A DNA stretch of 64,000 bases from Pseudanabaena sp. M085S1SP2A07QC (GCA_020404895.1 JADBWK010000090.1:1-64000), one strand, 5' to 3'; counted from the first letter of the stretch, positions 9,226 through 18,393 are shown. Notes: generated by a model not told the origin, from the letters alone. Numbers and translations are program-made.

Positions 9226-9711
9226 TCACCAGACTCTCGGTTGTAAACTTTCACTATTGGCAATAATTACAGAATCGCCTGCGGGTTCGATTAGAAACAG
9301 TCTTTCTTGTGTTGCATATTCATCTGCCTTTTCATCAATTTTGATTCCTACTACGGCTCCATAAACCTTGTAATTTTTATATTTTGGAAATGCTTCTTTA
9401 AATCTTGCTAATACTTCTAAAAATCTCTTCACATTGCAAATTTCTAAATGTGACTTAACTTCGATCTCTACTATTTCATTACTATTTTCCACCAGAATAT
9501 CAATTTCCATTGAGCCTCGATCATCATCACTCTTTACGCGCATAGCGGTGTAATGAACGTCAATTCCCTGTTCTCTAAAAATTCTAGCAGCGGCAGGTTT
9601 GATTAGATTTTCAACAAATTCTGCCCATCGGCTGGTTAGTCCCCCGACTTGTTTGTTAGTTTGTTCAATTTGTTTATTAGTTTGCTCAATAGTCTTTCGG
9701 AGTTCCGCCAT
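9226..9711 (-). CDS. DUF3782 (PD-(D/E)XK nuclease-like) protein, probably 5'-truncated
   Basis: Cyanobacterial DUF3782-type protein with a coiled-coil N-terminus (ELRKTIEQTNKQIEQTNKQV) and a nuclease-like core: MEIDILVENSNEIVEIEVKSHL gives the D...E.K pattern of PD-(D/E)XK folds. In-frame coiled-coil codons (EHQQQAELE) continue upstream of the first ATG up to a TGA at the edge of a transposase remnant, suggesting the normal N-terminus was removed by that insertion. Family members multiply in cyanobacteria; a cellular role is not established. Confidence 0.7.
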   Translation of the reverse strand: MAELRKTIEQTNKQIEQTNKQVGGLTSRWAEFVENLIKPAAARIFREQGIDVHYTAMRVKSDDDRGSMEIDILVENSNEIVEIEVKSHLEICNVKRFLEVLARFKEAFPKYKNYKVYGAVVGIKIDEKADEYATQERLFLIEPAGDSVIIANSESLQPRVW

Positions 9712-9714
9712 TTC

Positions 9715-9881
9715 TAGTTCGGCTTGTTGCTGATGTTCTCAGCCTTGACATTGGTGTTCCTGGCCTTTCACTAAATCTCTTGCCGCATCCTTTACACAAA
9801 TAGTTCTGGATATTTGCCATCTTGGTGGTGATGTTTGCCATTTTTGATGATCTTTTGGCTCTGGCAGTGGGGGCATCCCAT
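9715..9881 (-). pseudogene. Remnant of an IS1-like transposase N-terminus
   Basis: Read on the minus strand from the ATG at 9881, the frame gives MGCPHCQSQKIIKNGKHH and then stops at 9792. A neighbouring frame continues with QNYLCKGCGKRFSERPG. Together these form the CPxC...CxxC zinc-ribbon start of IS1 (InsA-type) transposases, split by a frameshift. The rest of the element is absent. It directly abuts the truncated DUF3782 gene. Confidence 0.7.
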
Positions 9882-9960
9882 AGCTTTCTCCTTTTCTCTG
9901 CCTCTATTTTCTCATATCACTAATTCAATGACCAGTGCCCAGGGCTGAAGTAATAAAAGG

Positions 9961-10043
9961 TTTGCTTAGGATATAAAACCCAAAATAAAAGTGGCGGCGC
10001 TTCGCGCCGTCACTTTTATTTTGGGTTTGAATTGATCGCTATA
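9961..10043. repeat. AAACCCAA-type palindromic repeat
   Basis: TTTGCTTAGGATATAAAACCC...GGGTTTGAATTGATC around the stem AAACCCAAAATAAAAGTGGCGGCGC with loop TTC. The flanks match those of the 108-bp MITE-like element at 26.3 and 53.8 kb, so this appears to be a shortened relative. Confidence 0.8.
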
Positions 10044-10127
10044 TTTTGGTAAAAGTCTGATCAAGTGAGACTTTTATGACAGAATTTATAAGCACAATGT
10101 CAAAAAGTTTTCGTTTAGATAGCCATC

Positions 10128-11219
10128 ATGCTCAAAGCTGGGATTGTCGGACTACCCAATGTGGGAAAGTCTACGTTATTTAATGCCCTAGTTGCCAACG
10201 CCAAGGCGGAAGCAGCCAACTTTCCCTTTTGTACGATTGAACCCAACGTTGGCTCGGTGTCCGTCCCTGACGATCGCCTAAATACCCTCGCTGCAGTTGG
10301 TAAATCTGCGCAAATCATCGCCACCAGAGTCGAATTTGTCGATATCGCGGGTCTGGTCAGAGGAGCAAGCAAAGGCGAAGGACTAGGAAATCAATTTTTA
10401 GGAAATATTCGAGTCTGTGATGCGATCGTGCATGTCGTACGTTGTTTTGAAAATGATGACATTATCCATGTTGAGACCTCGATCGATCCTGGCCGTGATA
10501 TTGAAATCATCACCCTCGAACTTGCCCTATCCGATTTATCTCAGGTCGATCGACGTATTGAGCGTACTCGTAAAGCAGCCCGCGCCGATGCCGATGCCAA
10601 AGTTGAATTAGCAGCCCTTGAGAAAGTCCGCGAGACCCTCGATGCTGGTAAACCTGCGCGTTTAGCTAATCTCACCGGTGAAGAAAAAGAAGCAATTTCA
10701 GTATTGCAGTTGCTCACTCTAAAACCGACGATTTATGCTGCGAATGTCTCGGAAGATGATCTTGCTACAGGTAACGCTTTTGTCGATAAAGTAAGGGCGA
10801 TCGCTGCTGCCGAAAATGCTGAAGTAACAATTGTTTCGGCTCAGGTCGAGTCAGAACTTTTGGAGCTAACAGATGAAGAGCGTCAAGACTTTCTGGAATC
10901 TCTCGGAGTCAAAGAGGGCGGCTTAAAGTCTTTAATTCGCGCTACCTATCACCTTTTAGGACTCCGCACCTATTTCACGGTTGGGCCGAAAGAGGCTCGT
11001 GCATGGACAATTCATGCAGGCATGAAAGCCCCTCAAGCCGCAGGCGTAATTCACTCTGATTTTGAAAAAGCCTTTATTCGCGCAGAAACTGTCGCCTTTA
11101 AAGACCTTGTGGATTGTGGCTCGATGAGTGTTGCTCGTTCTAAGGGATTGCTCCGCAGTGAGGGCAAAGAATATGTCGTACAAGAAGGTGATGTAATTTT
11201 ATTCCTTACCAGTGCCTAA
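10128..11219 (+). CDS. ychF: Redox-regulated ATPase/GTPase YchF
   Basis: Universally conserved Obg-family P-loop NTPase that prefers ATP and associates with ribosomes. Seen: GLPNVGKSTLFNAL (P-loop), DIAGLVRGASKGEGLGNQFL (switch II), the NVSEDD segment in place of the NKxD specificity motif, and the C-terminal TGS domain ending QEGDVILFLTSA. 363 residues is typical. The ATG at 10128 is the standard MLKAGIVGLPNVGKS start. Confidence 0.97.
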   Translation: MLKAGIVGLPNVGKSTLFNALVANAKAEAANFPFCTIEPNVGSVSVPDDRLNTLAAVGKSAQIIATRVEFVDIAGLVRGASKGEGLGNQFLGNIRVCDAIVHVVRCFENDDIIHVETSIDPGRDIEIITLELALSDLSQVDRRIERTRKAARADADAKVELAALEKVRETLDAGKPARLANLTGEEKEAISVLQLLTLKPTIYAANVSEDDLATGNAFVDKVRAIAAAENAEVTIVSAQVESELLELTDEERQDFLESLGVKEGGLKSLIRATYHLLGLRTYFTVGPKEARAWTIHAGMKAPQAAGVIHSDFEKAFIRAETVAFKDLVDCGSMSVARSKGLLRSEGKEYVVQEGDVILFLTSA

Positions 11220-11280
11220 ACACTAAACCAAGAACTCAATTTCTTGGCTAAAAGCTCAAGTCTACTGAAAAAGAAATTAC

Positions 11281-11363
11281 CCCACCCTAACCCTCCCCTT
11301 GCAAAGGGGAGGGAACAATATCTCTGGTCTTCCCCCTTTGCAAGGGGGAATTAAAGGGGGTAA
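11281..11363. repeat. CCCTCCCCTTGCAAAGGGGAGG-type repeat
   Basis: Two related palindromes in tandem, CCCTCCCCTTGCAAAGGGGAGGG and TTCCCCCTTTGCAAGGGGGAA. This is a dispersed cyanobacterial intergenic repeat type. Confidence 0.7.
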
Positions 11364-11431
11364 GTCCGACTTGTGCGTACACGGTAGACTTTAGGTCAAG
11401 GCAACTGCTTGAGCGCAAAGCACTGTATGCA

Positions 11432-11470
11432 AAACAAAAAGACCTAGCCATTGTCTAGGTCTTTTTGTTT
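11432..11470. terminator. Bidirectional terminator
   Basis: Perfect 16-bp stem AAACAAAAAGACCTAG / CTAGGTCTTTTTGTTT with a 7-nt loop. T-rich in both directions, so it can end ychF from the left and the small ORF from the right. Confidence 0.8.
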
Positions 11471-11570
11471 CGGAATACTTTAGGATCTTTAGGTCACAGT
11501 CAACTGCTGGAAGGATCTCAGGTTTACTAGTAAATTAGGCTAGCAAGCTAGAGATAATTAACTAAATACC

Positions 11571-11645
11571 TTACAGAACAGCCCCAGCACACAGCTCGGA
11601 AACCTGAAGACCCATACGTTTACCGCTACTACTATCTGATTGCAT
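11571..11645 (-). CDS. Putative 24-residue peptide with a consensus ribosome-binding site
   Basis: Minus-strand ORF MQSDSSSGKRMGLQVSELC... of 24 codons, too short for the track. Its ATG is preceded by AGGAGGTGAT, a full match to the anti-Shine-Dalgarno end of 16S rRNA, at an 8-nt spacing. An in-frame upstream ATG (11651) overlaps the SD. A strong terminator lies about 100 nt downstream. The product has a Ser/Gly/Lys-rich leader half and a hydrophobic end with one Cys. It could be a secreted or modified peptide, a leader peptide, or a small regulator; I do not recognise it. Confidence 0.45.
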   Translation of the reverse strand: MQSDSSSGKRMGLQVSELCAGAVL

Positions 11646-11741
11646 GGGCATCACCTCCTGTTATCTAAATGTTTATTATCAAGTGTGGTTCGGCTTGACA
11701 CCGAAGGTTTATTCAACCTGAAATATAATATAGCTGACAAA

Positions 11742-14363
11742 TCAGGATTTGACAAGATCATATAGCGCTTTGCGAAAAATGATGATAGTTCTGTTGCTGT
11801 TTCGAGCGATTGCATCAGGAATATTTCCATGCATAATCTGCTGCACAAGTCCCTCACGACTTGCCCCTAACATAATTACATCACTTCTCTCCTGATTAGC
11901 TAAATCAAGAATCGCATCGGCAATTGATTTAGAACAAATGGGAATCGTACCAACAGAAAAGCGAAGCGATTTATATAAAAAATCTGCATATTTCTCTAAC
12001 TGACTTGCCTGATAATTTTCATCCGCAGGAGAAAAAATCTGACATAGACAGACTTCTGGATAAGCAGAAAGTGTCATCAGTGCAGGAAGTAATAACAAAG
12101 CACTCTCAGTATTTGGTCCCCCAGCAATCGGAATTAACCAACGATTGAAAGAAATATTTGGTTTCTTGAACTCTTGATTAAATGGATTAACTTTCTGTAA
12201 GCGATCGCTAAATTTGACGAGCATTACATCGCAATTTGCTTGCCTTACCACAGTATCCACTGTGTCCCCAAATATGCGATCGGGAGATTTCGATTTAGCG
12301 TACCAGCTGATTAATAACAAATCAATCTGGCGATCGCTAGCTACTTCTAAAATCGTCTGACCCTCATCATGGGCGATACGTACTTGCAAATGGAGAGAAA
12401 CTTTCCTTGTCTTAGCAGCATTAGTCACCTGTTGAAATAATTCTAAACTAGGATTTAAATCAACAGCTGTTGCTGATGGAGAAAGATGGGGAGAGATAGA
12501 GATAATATGCAAACATTCTAATTCGTAGTTTTGCTTTTCTGCGATCGCAAGCGCAATTTCAATCAAATACATCGCAGTTTGAGGATTGCTCAAAGGCAGC
12601 AATAATCGACCTTTGCCTGTAGCAGTTCCGCGTTGTTGGTAAACAAGATAGGAGGATTTAGATGTTTGAGAACTGACTCCACGTAATCGCTTTGACTGAG
12701 CGCGTAAAATATCGCTACGAGTGATAATACCAACCAGATTATTGCGATCAATCACAGGTAACCGCGAAAGCTTGTAATAGGAAAGTAGATAGAGAACTTG
12801 AGAAAGGCTCTCTTCAGGACTCACAGTAATCGGCTTTGGGGTCATGATTTGGCGGATTGCTACAGAGTCCGATATCTTGCTTTCTTGAGCCTTGACTAAA
12901 TCCATTTGCGTGATAATACCGACTAGATGCCCATCGGTGACGACAGGAAAGCCCCGATGTCGCGATCGCGCAAATGTCTGTATTGCCTCGTTGATGATCA
13001 TGTCACTATTGAGGGTCTCTACCTGTTGCTGCATCACATCTATGGCTCTCAGCCCATCCCATAATCCATCAGTGACAATTTCTGCTTCAAGATGAATGCC
13101 TTTCTGTTCCAATAAATGGGTGTATAGAGATCCAGGCGCATATTTTTCTGTGCAGAGATAGGCAACTACACTAGTAATCATCAATGGCAGAATAATATTA
13201 AAATCTCTTGTAATTTCAAATACAATCACAAAGGCGGTAATTGGTACTTTGGCGACTGCCCCAAAAAATGCACCCATTCCCGAAAGTGCATAGGTTGAGA
13301 GAGTTCCCACACCCAATAGAGAATGTTCTAAATTCCCCACCAGTGAGCCGAGAGCCGATCCTAAGATCAAGCTAGGTACAAATAATCCTCCAGAAGTCTC
13401 GGCACTACAGGCAATTAAAGTGAGCACAAATCGTACTGCAAAGGTTCCAGCCGTAACTTGCCAGTCTGATTGTCCCATTGCCAGAAATAACTGCAAGCCA
13501 GTACTGTCACGAAATTCACTAGGCAACATTGCGATCGCAAGTCCCGACAAACAACCTGCGATCGCAATCCGCCATGCAAATCCAATTTTAAAAAAATTGC
13601 GATTCCATTTGATGACAGCAAGTACACTGTGATTAAAGAATGCGGCAAACCATCCAACTAGCAACCCCAATAGTAGGAGAAAAGGAATTTCTTGAGCTGA
13701 GAATTGAATAATGGGAATAACTGAGTTGAGGTTATGCCCAGACAACATCAGAGAAACGACACCACCTATAAACGAAGCGAGAATGGCAGTTCCTAAAGTC
13801 AGGCTAGAGACATCATGCAGCAGTTCTTCAATGACAAATAATACGCCTGCGATCGGCGCATTAAATCCTGCGGCGAGTCCTGCGGCGGCTCCTGCGGCAA
13901 TCAGTTGACGTTGATATTCAGGCGAGGTTGGAATCCATTGGCTTACCTGTCCTGCGATCGCAGCGCCAATTTGCACCGTTGGACCCTGACGACCGAGCGC
14001 CAATCCTGAACCGAGTGCCAAAATCGTGCTGGCAATTTTAACAACTGCAACACGCAGATTTAGTGCGATCGGAACATAACCAAGGGCTGCTTTGACTTGA
14101 GGAATGCCACTGCCTGAGGCTTCAGGTGCAAATTGCTCAATTAAAAATCCTGAAAGATATCCGCCAGTCAATCCGATTACAGGCAATGCAATCCATGCTG
14201 GTAAGTCATTAGCTATTTGCAGTCGCCACCCCCCGATCCAGCCTATCCCCTGTTTCAACATAACGGCAGCCAATCCTGCCACTACCCCTATCAAACAAGC
14301 TTCAAAAATGGCTAGACGTTTTGGTTTTAGCCATTTGTGCCATGATGATATGCCTGAAGCCAT
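11742..14363 (-). CDS. ClC-type chloride channel/transporter with CBS pair and universal stress domains
   Basis: 873-residue membrane protein. Residues 1-430 form the ClC transporter: GSGIPQVKAALG (selectivity filter), GLALGRQGPTVQIG, IEELLHD, and GGLFVPSLILGSALG. Two CBS domains follow (VMQQQVETLNSDMIINEAIQ..., IMTPKPITVSPEESLSQVL), then two universal-stress-protein-like domains (residues about 580-720 and 735-873; IMLGASREGLVQQIMHG). The gating glutamate of the GREGP motif is Gln here (residue 126). The second acidic residue of the inner Glu pair (IEEL) is kept. The cytoplasmic domains probably sense nucleotides. It follows the Uma2 gene on the same strand with a 21-bp gap. Confidence 0.92.
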   Translation of the reverse strand: MASGISSWHKWLKPKRLAIFEACLIGVVAGLAAVMLKQGIGWIGGWRLQIANDLPAWIALPVIGLTGGYLSGFLIEQFAPEASGSGIPQVKAALGYVPIALNLRVAVVKIASTILALGSGLALGRQGPTVQIGAAIAGQVSQWIPTSPEYQRQLIAAGAAAGLAAGFNAPIAGVLFVIEELLHDVSSLTLGTAILASFIGGVVSLMLSGHNLNSVIPIIQFSAQEIPFLLLLGLLVGWFAAFFNHSVLAVIKWNRNFFKIGFAWRIAIAGCLSGLAIAMLPSEFRDSTGLQLFLAMGQSDWQVTAGTFAVRFVLTLIACSAETSGGLFVPSLILGSALGSLVGNLEHSLLGVGTLSTYALSGMGAFFGAVAKVPITAFVIVFEITRDFNIILPLMITSVVAYLCTEKYAPGSLYTHLLEQKGIHLEAEIVTDGLWDGLRAIDVMQQQVETLNSDMIINEAIQTFARSRHRGFPVVTDGHLVGIITQMDLVKAQESKISDSVAIRQIMTPKPITVSPEESLSQVLYLLSYYKLSRLPVIDRNNLVGIITRSDILRAQSKRLRGVSSQTSKSSYLVYQQRGTATGKGRLLLPLSNPQTAMYLIEIALAIAEKQNYELECLHIISISPHLSPSATAVDLNPSLELFQQVTNAAKTRKVSLHLQVRIAHDEGQTILEVASDRQIDLLLISWYAKSKSPDRIFGDTVDTVVRQANCDVMLVKFSDRLQKVNPFNQEFKKPNISFNRWLIPIAGGPNTESALLLLPALMTLSAYPEVCLCQIFSPADENYQASQLEKYADFLYKSLRFSVGTIPICSKSIADAILDLANQERSDVIMLGASREGLVQQIMHGNIPDAIARNSNRTIIIFRKALYDLVKS

Positions 14364-14384
14364 AAAAAGTTACGGAAAATATAA

Positions 14385-14861
14385 TTATCGCTTAATTTGC
14401 TTCGGGAAATCAGGGACTAATAAAGATTGCTCTAACTCCCCTTGTTCATTATAAAATCTTATTTGACCTTGTTCATTACATAGCCATACTTCAAGAGCTT
14501 GGGCTTCAAAATACAACTTTTTTTTGAATTCCATTTCACCCAAAGTATTGCCAATAGATTTAACTTCTATACAAATTTCTGGTGCAATAGATGCTGCTAC
14601 TTCATCTTGGATTTTATCAAATCTTTCCTCCGAACACCAGACAACATCAGCAACCTTAACCCCATCGGTCGTGTCGATCGCACATTCTGGCATTACTTCC
14701 CCATTGCTTAATAAAGACTCCAATAAACGTTGGATTCTTCCTTGATGAAAAGAATGCTTAATCTTTACTGGACTCATTATGATTTGCCCCCACTTATTTA
14801 ATTCAATTTTGAAGGGTAAATCTTGTAGCTGTTTATTCGCACAAACTTCTTCCCATTTCAT
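14385..14861 (-). CDS. Uma2 family (DUF820) endonuclease-like protein
   Basis: 158-residue PD-(D/E)XK-fold protein. KVADVVWCSEERF and PEICIEVKSIGNT supply the D...E.K motif, and MSPVKIKHSFHQGRIQRLLESLL is the usual N-terminal segment. Hundreds of Uma2 paralogs occur in cyanobacteria; their function is unsettled. It precedes the ClC gene on the same strand and may be co-transcribed. Confidence 0.85.
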   Translation of the reverse strand: MKWEEVCANKQLQDLPFKIELNKWGQIIMSPVKIKHSFHQGRIQRLLESLLSNGEVMPECAIDTTDGVKVADVVWCSEERFDKIQDEVAASIAPEICIEVKSIGNTLGEMEFKKKLYFEAQALEVWLCNEQGQIRFYNEQGELEQSLLVPDFPKQIKR

Positions 14862-14896
14862 AATTAATTACCTAGAGCGAACAATGTAATAATAAC

Positions 14897-14953
14897 TTAA
14901 AAACCCAAAAGCTAGTTGTGGCACGTAGCGCCACAACTAGCTTTTGGGTTTTA
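14897..14953. repeat. AAACCCAA-type palindrome, likely terminator of the oligopeptidase gene
   Basis: AAAACCCAAAAGCTAGTTGTGGC and its complement flank ACGTAGC. It overlaps the stop codon of the minus-strand oligopeptidase at 14951, and T-rich sequence follows on that strand. Confidence 0.75.
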
Positions 14954-17041
14954 AACCTTAGCTAAACCACTATGACGCAACAAAGGTGCGGTACTTGGCT
15001 CACGTCCTCGGAAGGTTTTAAAGACTTCCATTGGATGCTTGCTACCACCTAGGGCAAGCACCGTATCGCGATAGAGCCTACCAGTTGAAGCGATCGCCTC
15101 ATAATTTTCGAGTCCTACTTCCTCAAAGGCTGCAAAGGCATCTGCGCTGAGGACTTCAGCCCACTTGTAGCTGTAGTAACCTGCGGCATATCCTCCAGAG
15201 AAGATATGACCAAAAGAACAGAGGAAGTTATCTTCTGGCAAGGGTGGGATTACCATCGTCGTTTCTGCAAGACGCGATCGCAATTGGATTGGATTCTCAG
15301 AGCCACCGCTTTGATAACGATGATGCAGTTCAATATCCACAAGACTGAAATGCAACTGTCGCAACATGCCTGAACCACTCATGTAGTTTTTGGAATCAAT
15401 CAGTTTTTGGTAATAGGATTCGGGCAGGGTTTCGCCAGTTTCATAGTGTTTCGCCATACCGAACAAAGTAGCGCGATCATAGCACCAGTTTTCCATAAAC
15501 TGGCTAGGAAGTTCCACCGCATCCCATTCCACATTATTAATGCCTGAAGCGCCTGAATAATCAACCTTAGTCAGCATATGCTGCAAGCCATGTCCAAATT
15601 CATGGAAAAGAGTTTCTACTTCCCCAAAGGTCATCAGGCTAGGCTTGCCATCAACGGGAGGTGACTGGTTGCAAATTAGATACGCAACGGGTAAACGAGT
15701 AATGGGCTGACCATCTTCGATCACTTTAGCTCGTCCGATGCAATCATTCATCCATGCACCGCCACGTTTTTCCGCAGGACGACTATAGGGATCGAGATAA
15801 AAATAGGCGATCGCTTGATTTTGTTCGTTTTGAATTTCAAAGAAACGGACACTCTCATGCCAGATTGGAGCTTTGCCATCCGCAGCAACTACTGTCACAT
15901 CAAACAATCGCTTTACAAGGGCAAATAAACCTTCCAAAACTTGAGGAAGAGGGAAATAGGGACGCAATTCTTCTACAGTGAAATTGAACTTAGTTTCCCG
16001 CTGACGTTCCGCCCAATAGGAGGTATCCCAATGCTTAAGATCACCTAATGTCGATGAGCCTTGAGTCTTGGCAAATTCCTTTAGTTCTGCATACTCGGCT
16101 ACTGCGGCAGTATAACTAGACTGACGCAATTCTTCTAGTAATTTCTCAACTGCCTCAACATTGGGAGCCATTTTTCGGGCAAGACTGAGTTCTGCATAGG
16201 TCGGATATCCCAGCAGTTCTGCCTTTTGCTTACGCAATTCAAGAATGCGAGCTATTAATGGCGAGTTGTCAAACTCACCACTGGCGGCACGGCTGACAAA
16301 GGCGCGATAGAGTTTCTCTCGGAGATCTCGGCGGCAGCTATGCTGCATGAATGGAACATAGCTAGGATAGTCAAGGGTAATGCACCACGGTCCATTTTCA
16401 GGTGTGGCTTTATCATCACCGTCCAAACGAGCAGCTTGAGCGGCTTGCCCAAGAAGACTAGGAGGCAAACCTTCGATTTCTTCGGGTAGAGTCAAAGTCA
16501 TACTAAAGGCTTTAGTGGCATCAAGCACATGATTTGAGAAGTTAGTAGAAAGTTCAGCAAGTTCCATTTGGATCGCGTTGAACTTCTCTTTCAATTCACC
16601 TTCTAAACCAACACCTGATAGCTCGGCATCCCGCATCGCGGCTTCGACGATCCGTTTCTGGGCTGGGTCAAGATTATCCCACTCCGATGATCCATAAATT
16701 GCTTTATAGGCTTTATAAACTGGCTGGCTCTGGCTAAAGTGATTAAAAAATTCAATTACCTTAGGTTGCACTACCTTATGAGCTTCGCGCAATTCGGCAC
16801 TATTTTTGACACTAAGTAAATGCTCGATCGCACTCCAGCTCCAACCAATGCGCTCAGTCAAACGCTCTAATGGCTCTACTAGCCCTGCCCATGTAGGCTG
16901 AAGATTGGCTTCCAGTTCGGTCAATCCCTTGCTTGTTTCTTCGAGCAATTGAGTAATTGCAGGAATGACCTGTTCAGCCTTGATATCTGGAAATGGTGGT
17001 AACCCTTTGCCTATCAGGAGAGGATTATTAACTTCACTCAT
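14951..17041 (-). CDS. prlC: Oligopeptidase A (M3 family metallopeptidase)
   Basis: Cytoplasmic zinc oligopeptidase that degrades short peptides, including cleaved signal peptides. The zinc motif LFHEFGHGLQHML is intact (HExxH), with the downstream Glu region (NNVEWDAVELPSQFMENW) and the substrate loop (GSGMLRQLHFSLVDIELHHRY). 696 residues matches the PrlC/thimet group. The ATG at 17041 is clear. No signal peptide. Confidence 0.95.
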   Translation of the reverse strand: MSEVNNPLLIGKGLPPFPDIKAEQVIPAITQLLEETSKGLTELEANLQPTWAGLVEPLERLTERIGWSWSAIEHLLSVKNSAELREAHKVVQPKVIEFFNHFSQSQPVYKAYKAIYGSSEWDNLDPAQKRIVEAAMRDAELSGVGLEGELKEKFNAIQMELAELSTNFSNHVLDATKAFSMTLTLPEEIEGLPPSLLGQAAQAARLDGDDKATPENGPWCITLDYPSYVPFMQHSCRRDLREKLYRAFVSRAASGEFDNSPLIARILELRKQKAELLGYPTYAELSLARKMAPNVEAVEKLLEELRQSSYTAAVAEYAELKEFAKTQGSSTLGDLKHWDTSYWAERQRETKFNFTVEELRPYFPLPQVLEGLFALVKRLFDVTVVAADGKAPIWHESVRFFEIQNEQNQAIAYFYLDPYSRPAEKRGGAWMNDCIGRAKVIEDGQPITRLPVAYLICNQSPPVDGKPSLMTFGEVETLFHEFGHGLQHMLTKVDYSGASGINNVEWDAVELPSQFMENWCYDRATLFGMAKHYETGETLPESYYQKLIDSKNYMSGSGMLRQLHFSLVDIELHHRYQSGGSENPIQLRSRLAETTMVIPPLPEDNFLCSFGHIFSGGYAAGYYSYKWAEVLSADAFAAFEEVGLENYEAIASTGRLYRDTVLALGGSKHPMEVFKTFRGREPSTAPLLRHSGLAKV

Positions 17042-17170
17042 AAATTTTCTTTCAAGTAATCTTTAAGATTTGTAAATAGTTACATTAATTATATATCAAT
17101 GCAGAGTCGGGACTTAGGGTGGCGACTCCATCGAGTTATGGCGGTTATTTCGACAATTAGACCTTGTGCT

Positions 17171-17569
17171 CTATAGATTGGCGATCGCCTTTTGCATTAG
17201 CTCTTTAATAAAAGGCACATCTTGCTGGATCAACTCCCATAAAGTATTGAGATCTACTTCTAAATATCCAAACATCAAGCTATCCCCAACACTAGTCAAA
17301 CGTCGCCAATTAATTTGGGGATACTGATCCATAAAACTAATTGGCAACCGCTTCGCAGTTGCGCCGATCAGACTGATCGCCCTTTCTACAGCAAAAATTG
17401 TTTTTTGATCGCAACTAAACTGCATAAAATCTATCTCGGATACAAATAACTCCGCAGCAGAGATCGCTTCTAAAATGTCATGTATTTGCACTTCCAGCCG
17501 ATGGTTATTATTCTCGATTTCCACAGGAATACTCACTTTACTTATATTCATTAGCTTTTTCCCATACAT
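17171..17569 (-). CDS. HepT-like (DUF86) protein without partner
   Basis: The helical fold with FAVERAISLIGATAKRLP, WRRLTSVGDSLMFGYLEVDLNTLW matches HepT toxins of the HepT/MntA system. The catalytic RxxxxH signature that normally reads like RN..vH.Y is replaced by GDSLMFGY, so the RNase residues are missing. No MntA nucleotidyltransferase antitoxin gene lies beside it. The start may be the second Met (MNISKVSI, 17551). Probably an inactive or repurposed relic. Confidence 0.65.
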   Translation of the reverse strand: MYGKKLMNISKVSIPVEIENNNHRLEVQIHDILEAISAAELFVSEIDFMQFSCDQKTIFAVERAISLIGATAKRLPISFMDQYPQINWRRLTSVGDSLMFGYLEVDLNTLWELIQQDVPFIKELMQKAIANL

Positions 17570-17604
17570 TAAGAATTAGGGAGACTTGTGAAGAGCCACC
17601 AGTT

Positions 17605-18393
17605 TTAGACATCTCGAAAGTTTACAATATTGCCAATGACTGCGATCGCAGGTGGGGCAAAGTTACTCTCTTGCACAAGTTTTACAATATTACCCAAACA
17701 GCCAATTAATTCTGACTGGTCTGCACGTGTTCCTTGGCGGATTAAAGCTACAGGTGTAGACTCGGGCAAGCCTGCTGCAATTATTTTAGAGACAATTTCA
17801 CCTAAATTATGTAATCCCATGTACACCACAATCGTTTCGGCGGCTTGGGCGATCGCTGTCCAATTAATCTGTGGTCGATATTTTCCCGCCGACTCATGCC
17901 CAGTCACAAAAATGACCGACGAACTAAAATCGCGATGCGTAAGCGGAATTCCTGCATAGGCTGGAGCCGCAATCCCTGACGTAATTCCTGGGACAACCTC
18001 AACAGCAATCCCAGCCGATCGCAAATCGGCAAGCTCTTCACCACCACGCCCAAATATAAACGGATCACCTCCCTTCAAGCGCACCACGATCGCATGAGTT
18101 TGCGCCTTCTCGATCAATAACTGCGTAGTCTCCTCTTGCAATAGCGAATGATTACCTCGCCGCTTACCCGCATGAATTTTTTCTGCGATCGGATTAATCA
18201 TGGCAAGGATTTCATCACTAACCAAAGCATCGTAAAGCACCACATCACAAGTTTCCAACAAGGATTTGCCCTTAAGTGTCATCAATCCTGCATCACCAGG
18301 CCCTGCTCCTACTAAATAAACCTTACCTAAAATCCGATCTAAGGCAGGCTGAATAACTTCTTGTAAATCTGTTTGTAAATCTGTATTTGTCAT
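17605..18393 (-). CDS. cobA: Uroporphyrinogen-III C-methyltransferase
   Basis: SAM-dependent enzyme forming precorrin-2, the branch to sirohaem and cobalamin. Seen: VYLVGAGPGDAGLMTLKG (SAM loop), VVRLKGGDPFIFGRGGEE, VVPGITSGIAAPAYAGIPLTHR, and VYMGLHNL. 262 residues covers only the methyltransferase, so it is a CobA/SumT form and not a CysG fusion. Confidence 0.94.
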   Translation of the reverse strand: MTNTDLQTDLQEVIQPALDRILGKVYLVGAGPGDAGLMTLKGKSLLETCDVVLYDALVSDEILAMINPIAEKIHAGKRRGNHSLLQEETTQLLIEKAQTHAIVVRLKGGDPFIFGRGGEELADLRSAGIAVEVVPGITSGIAAPAYAGIPLTHRDFSSSVIFVTGHESAGKYRPQINWTAIAQAAETIVVYMGLHNLGEIVSKIIAAGLPESTPVALIRQGTRADQSELIGCLGNIVKLVQESNFAPPAIAVIGNIVNFRDV

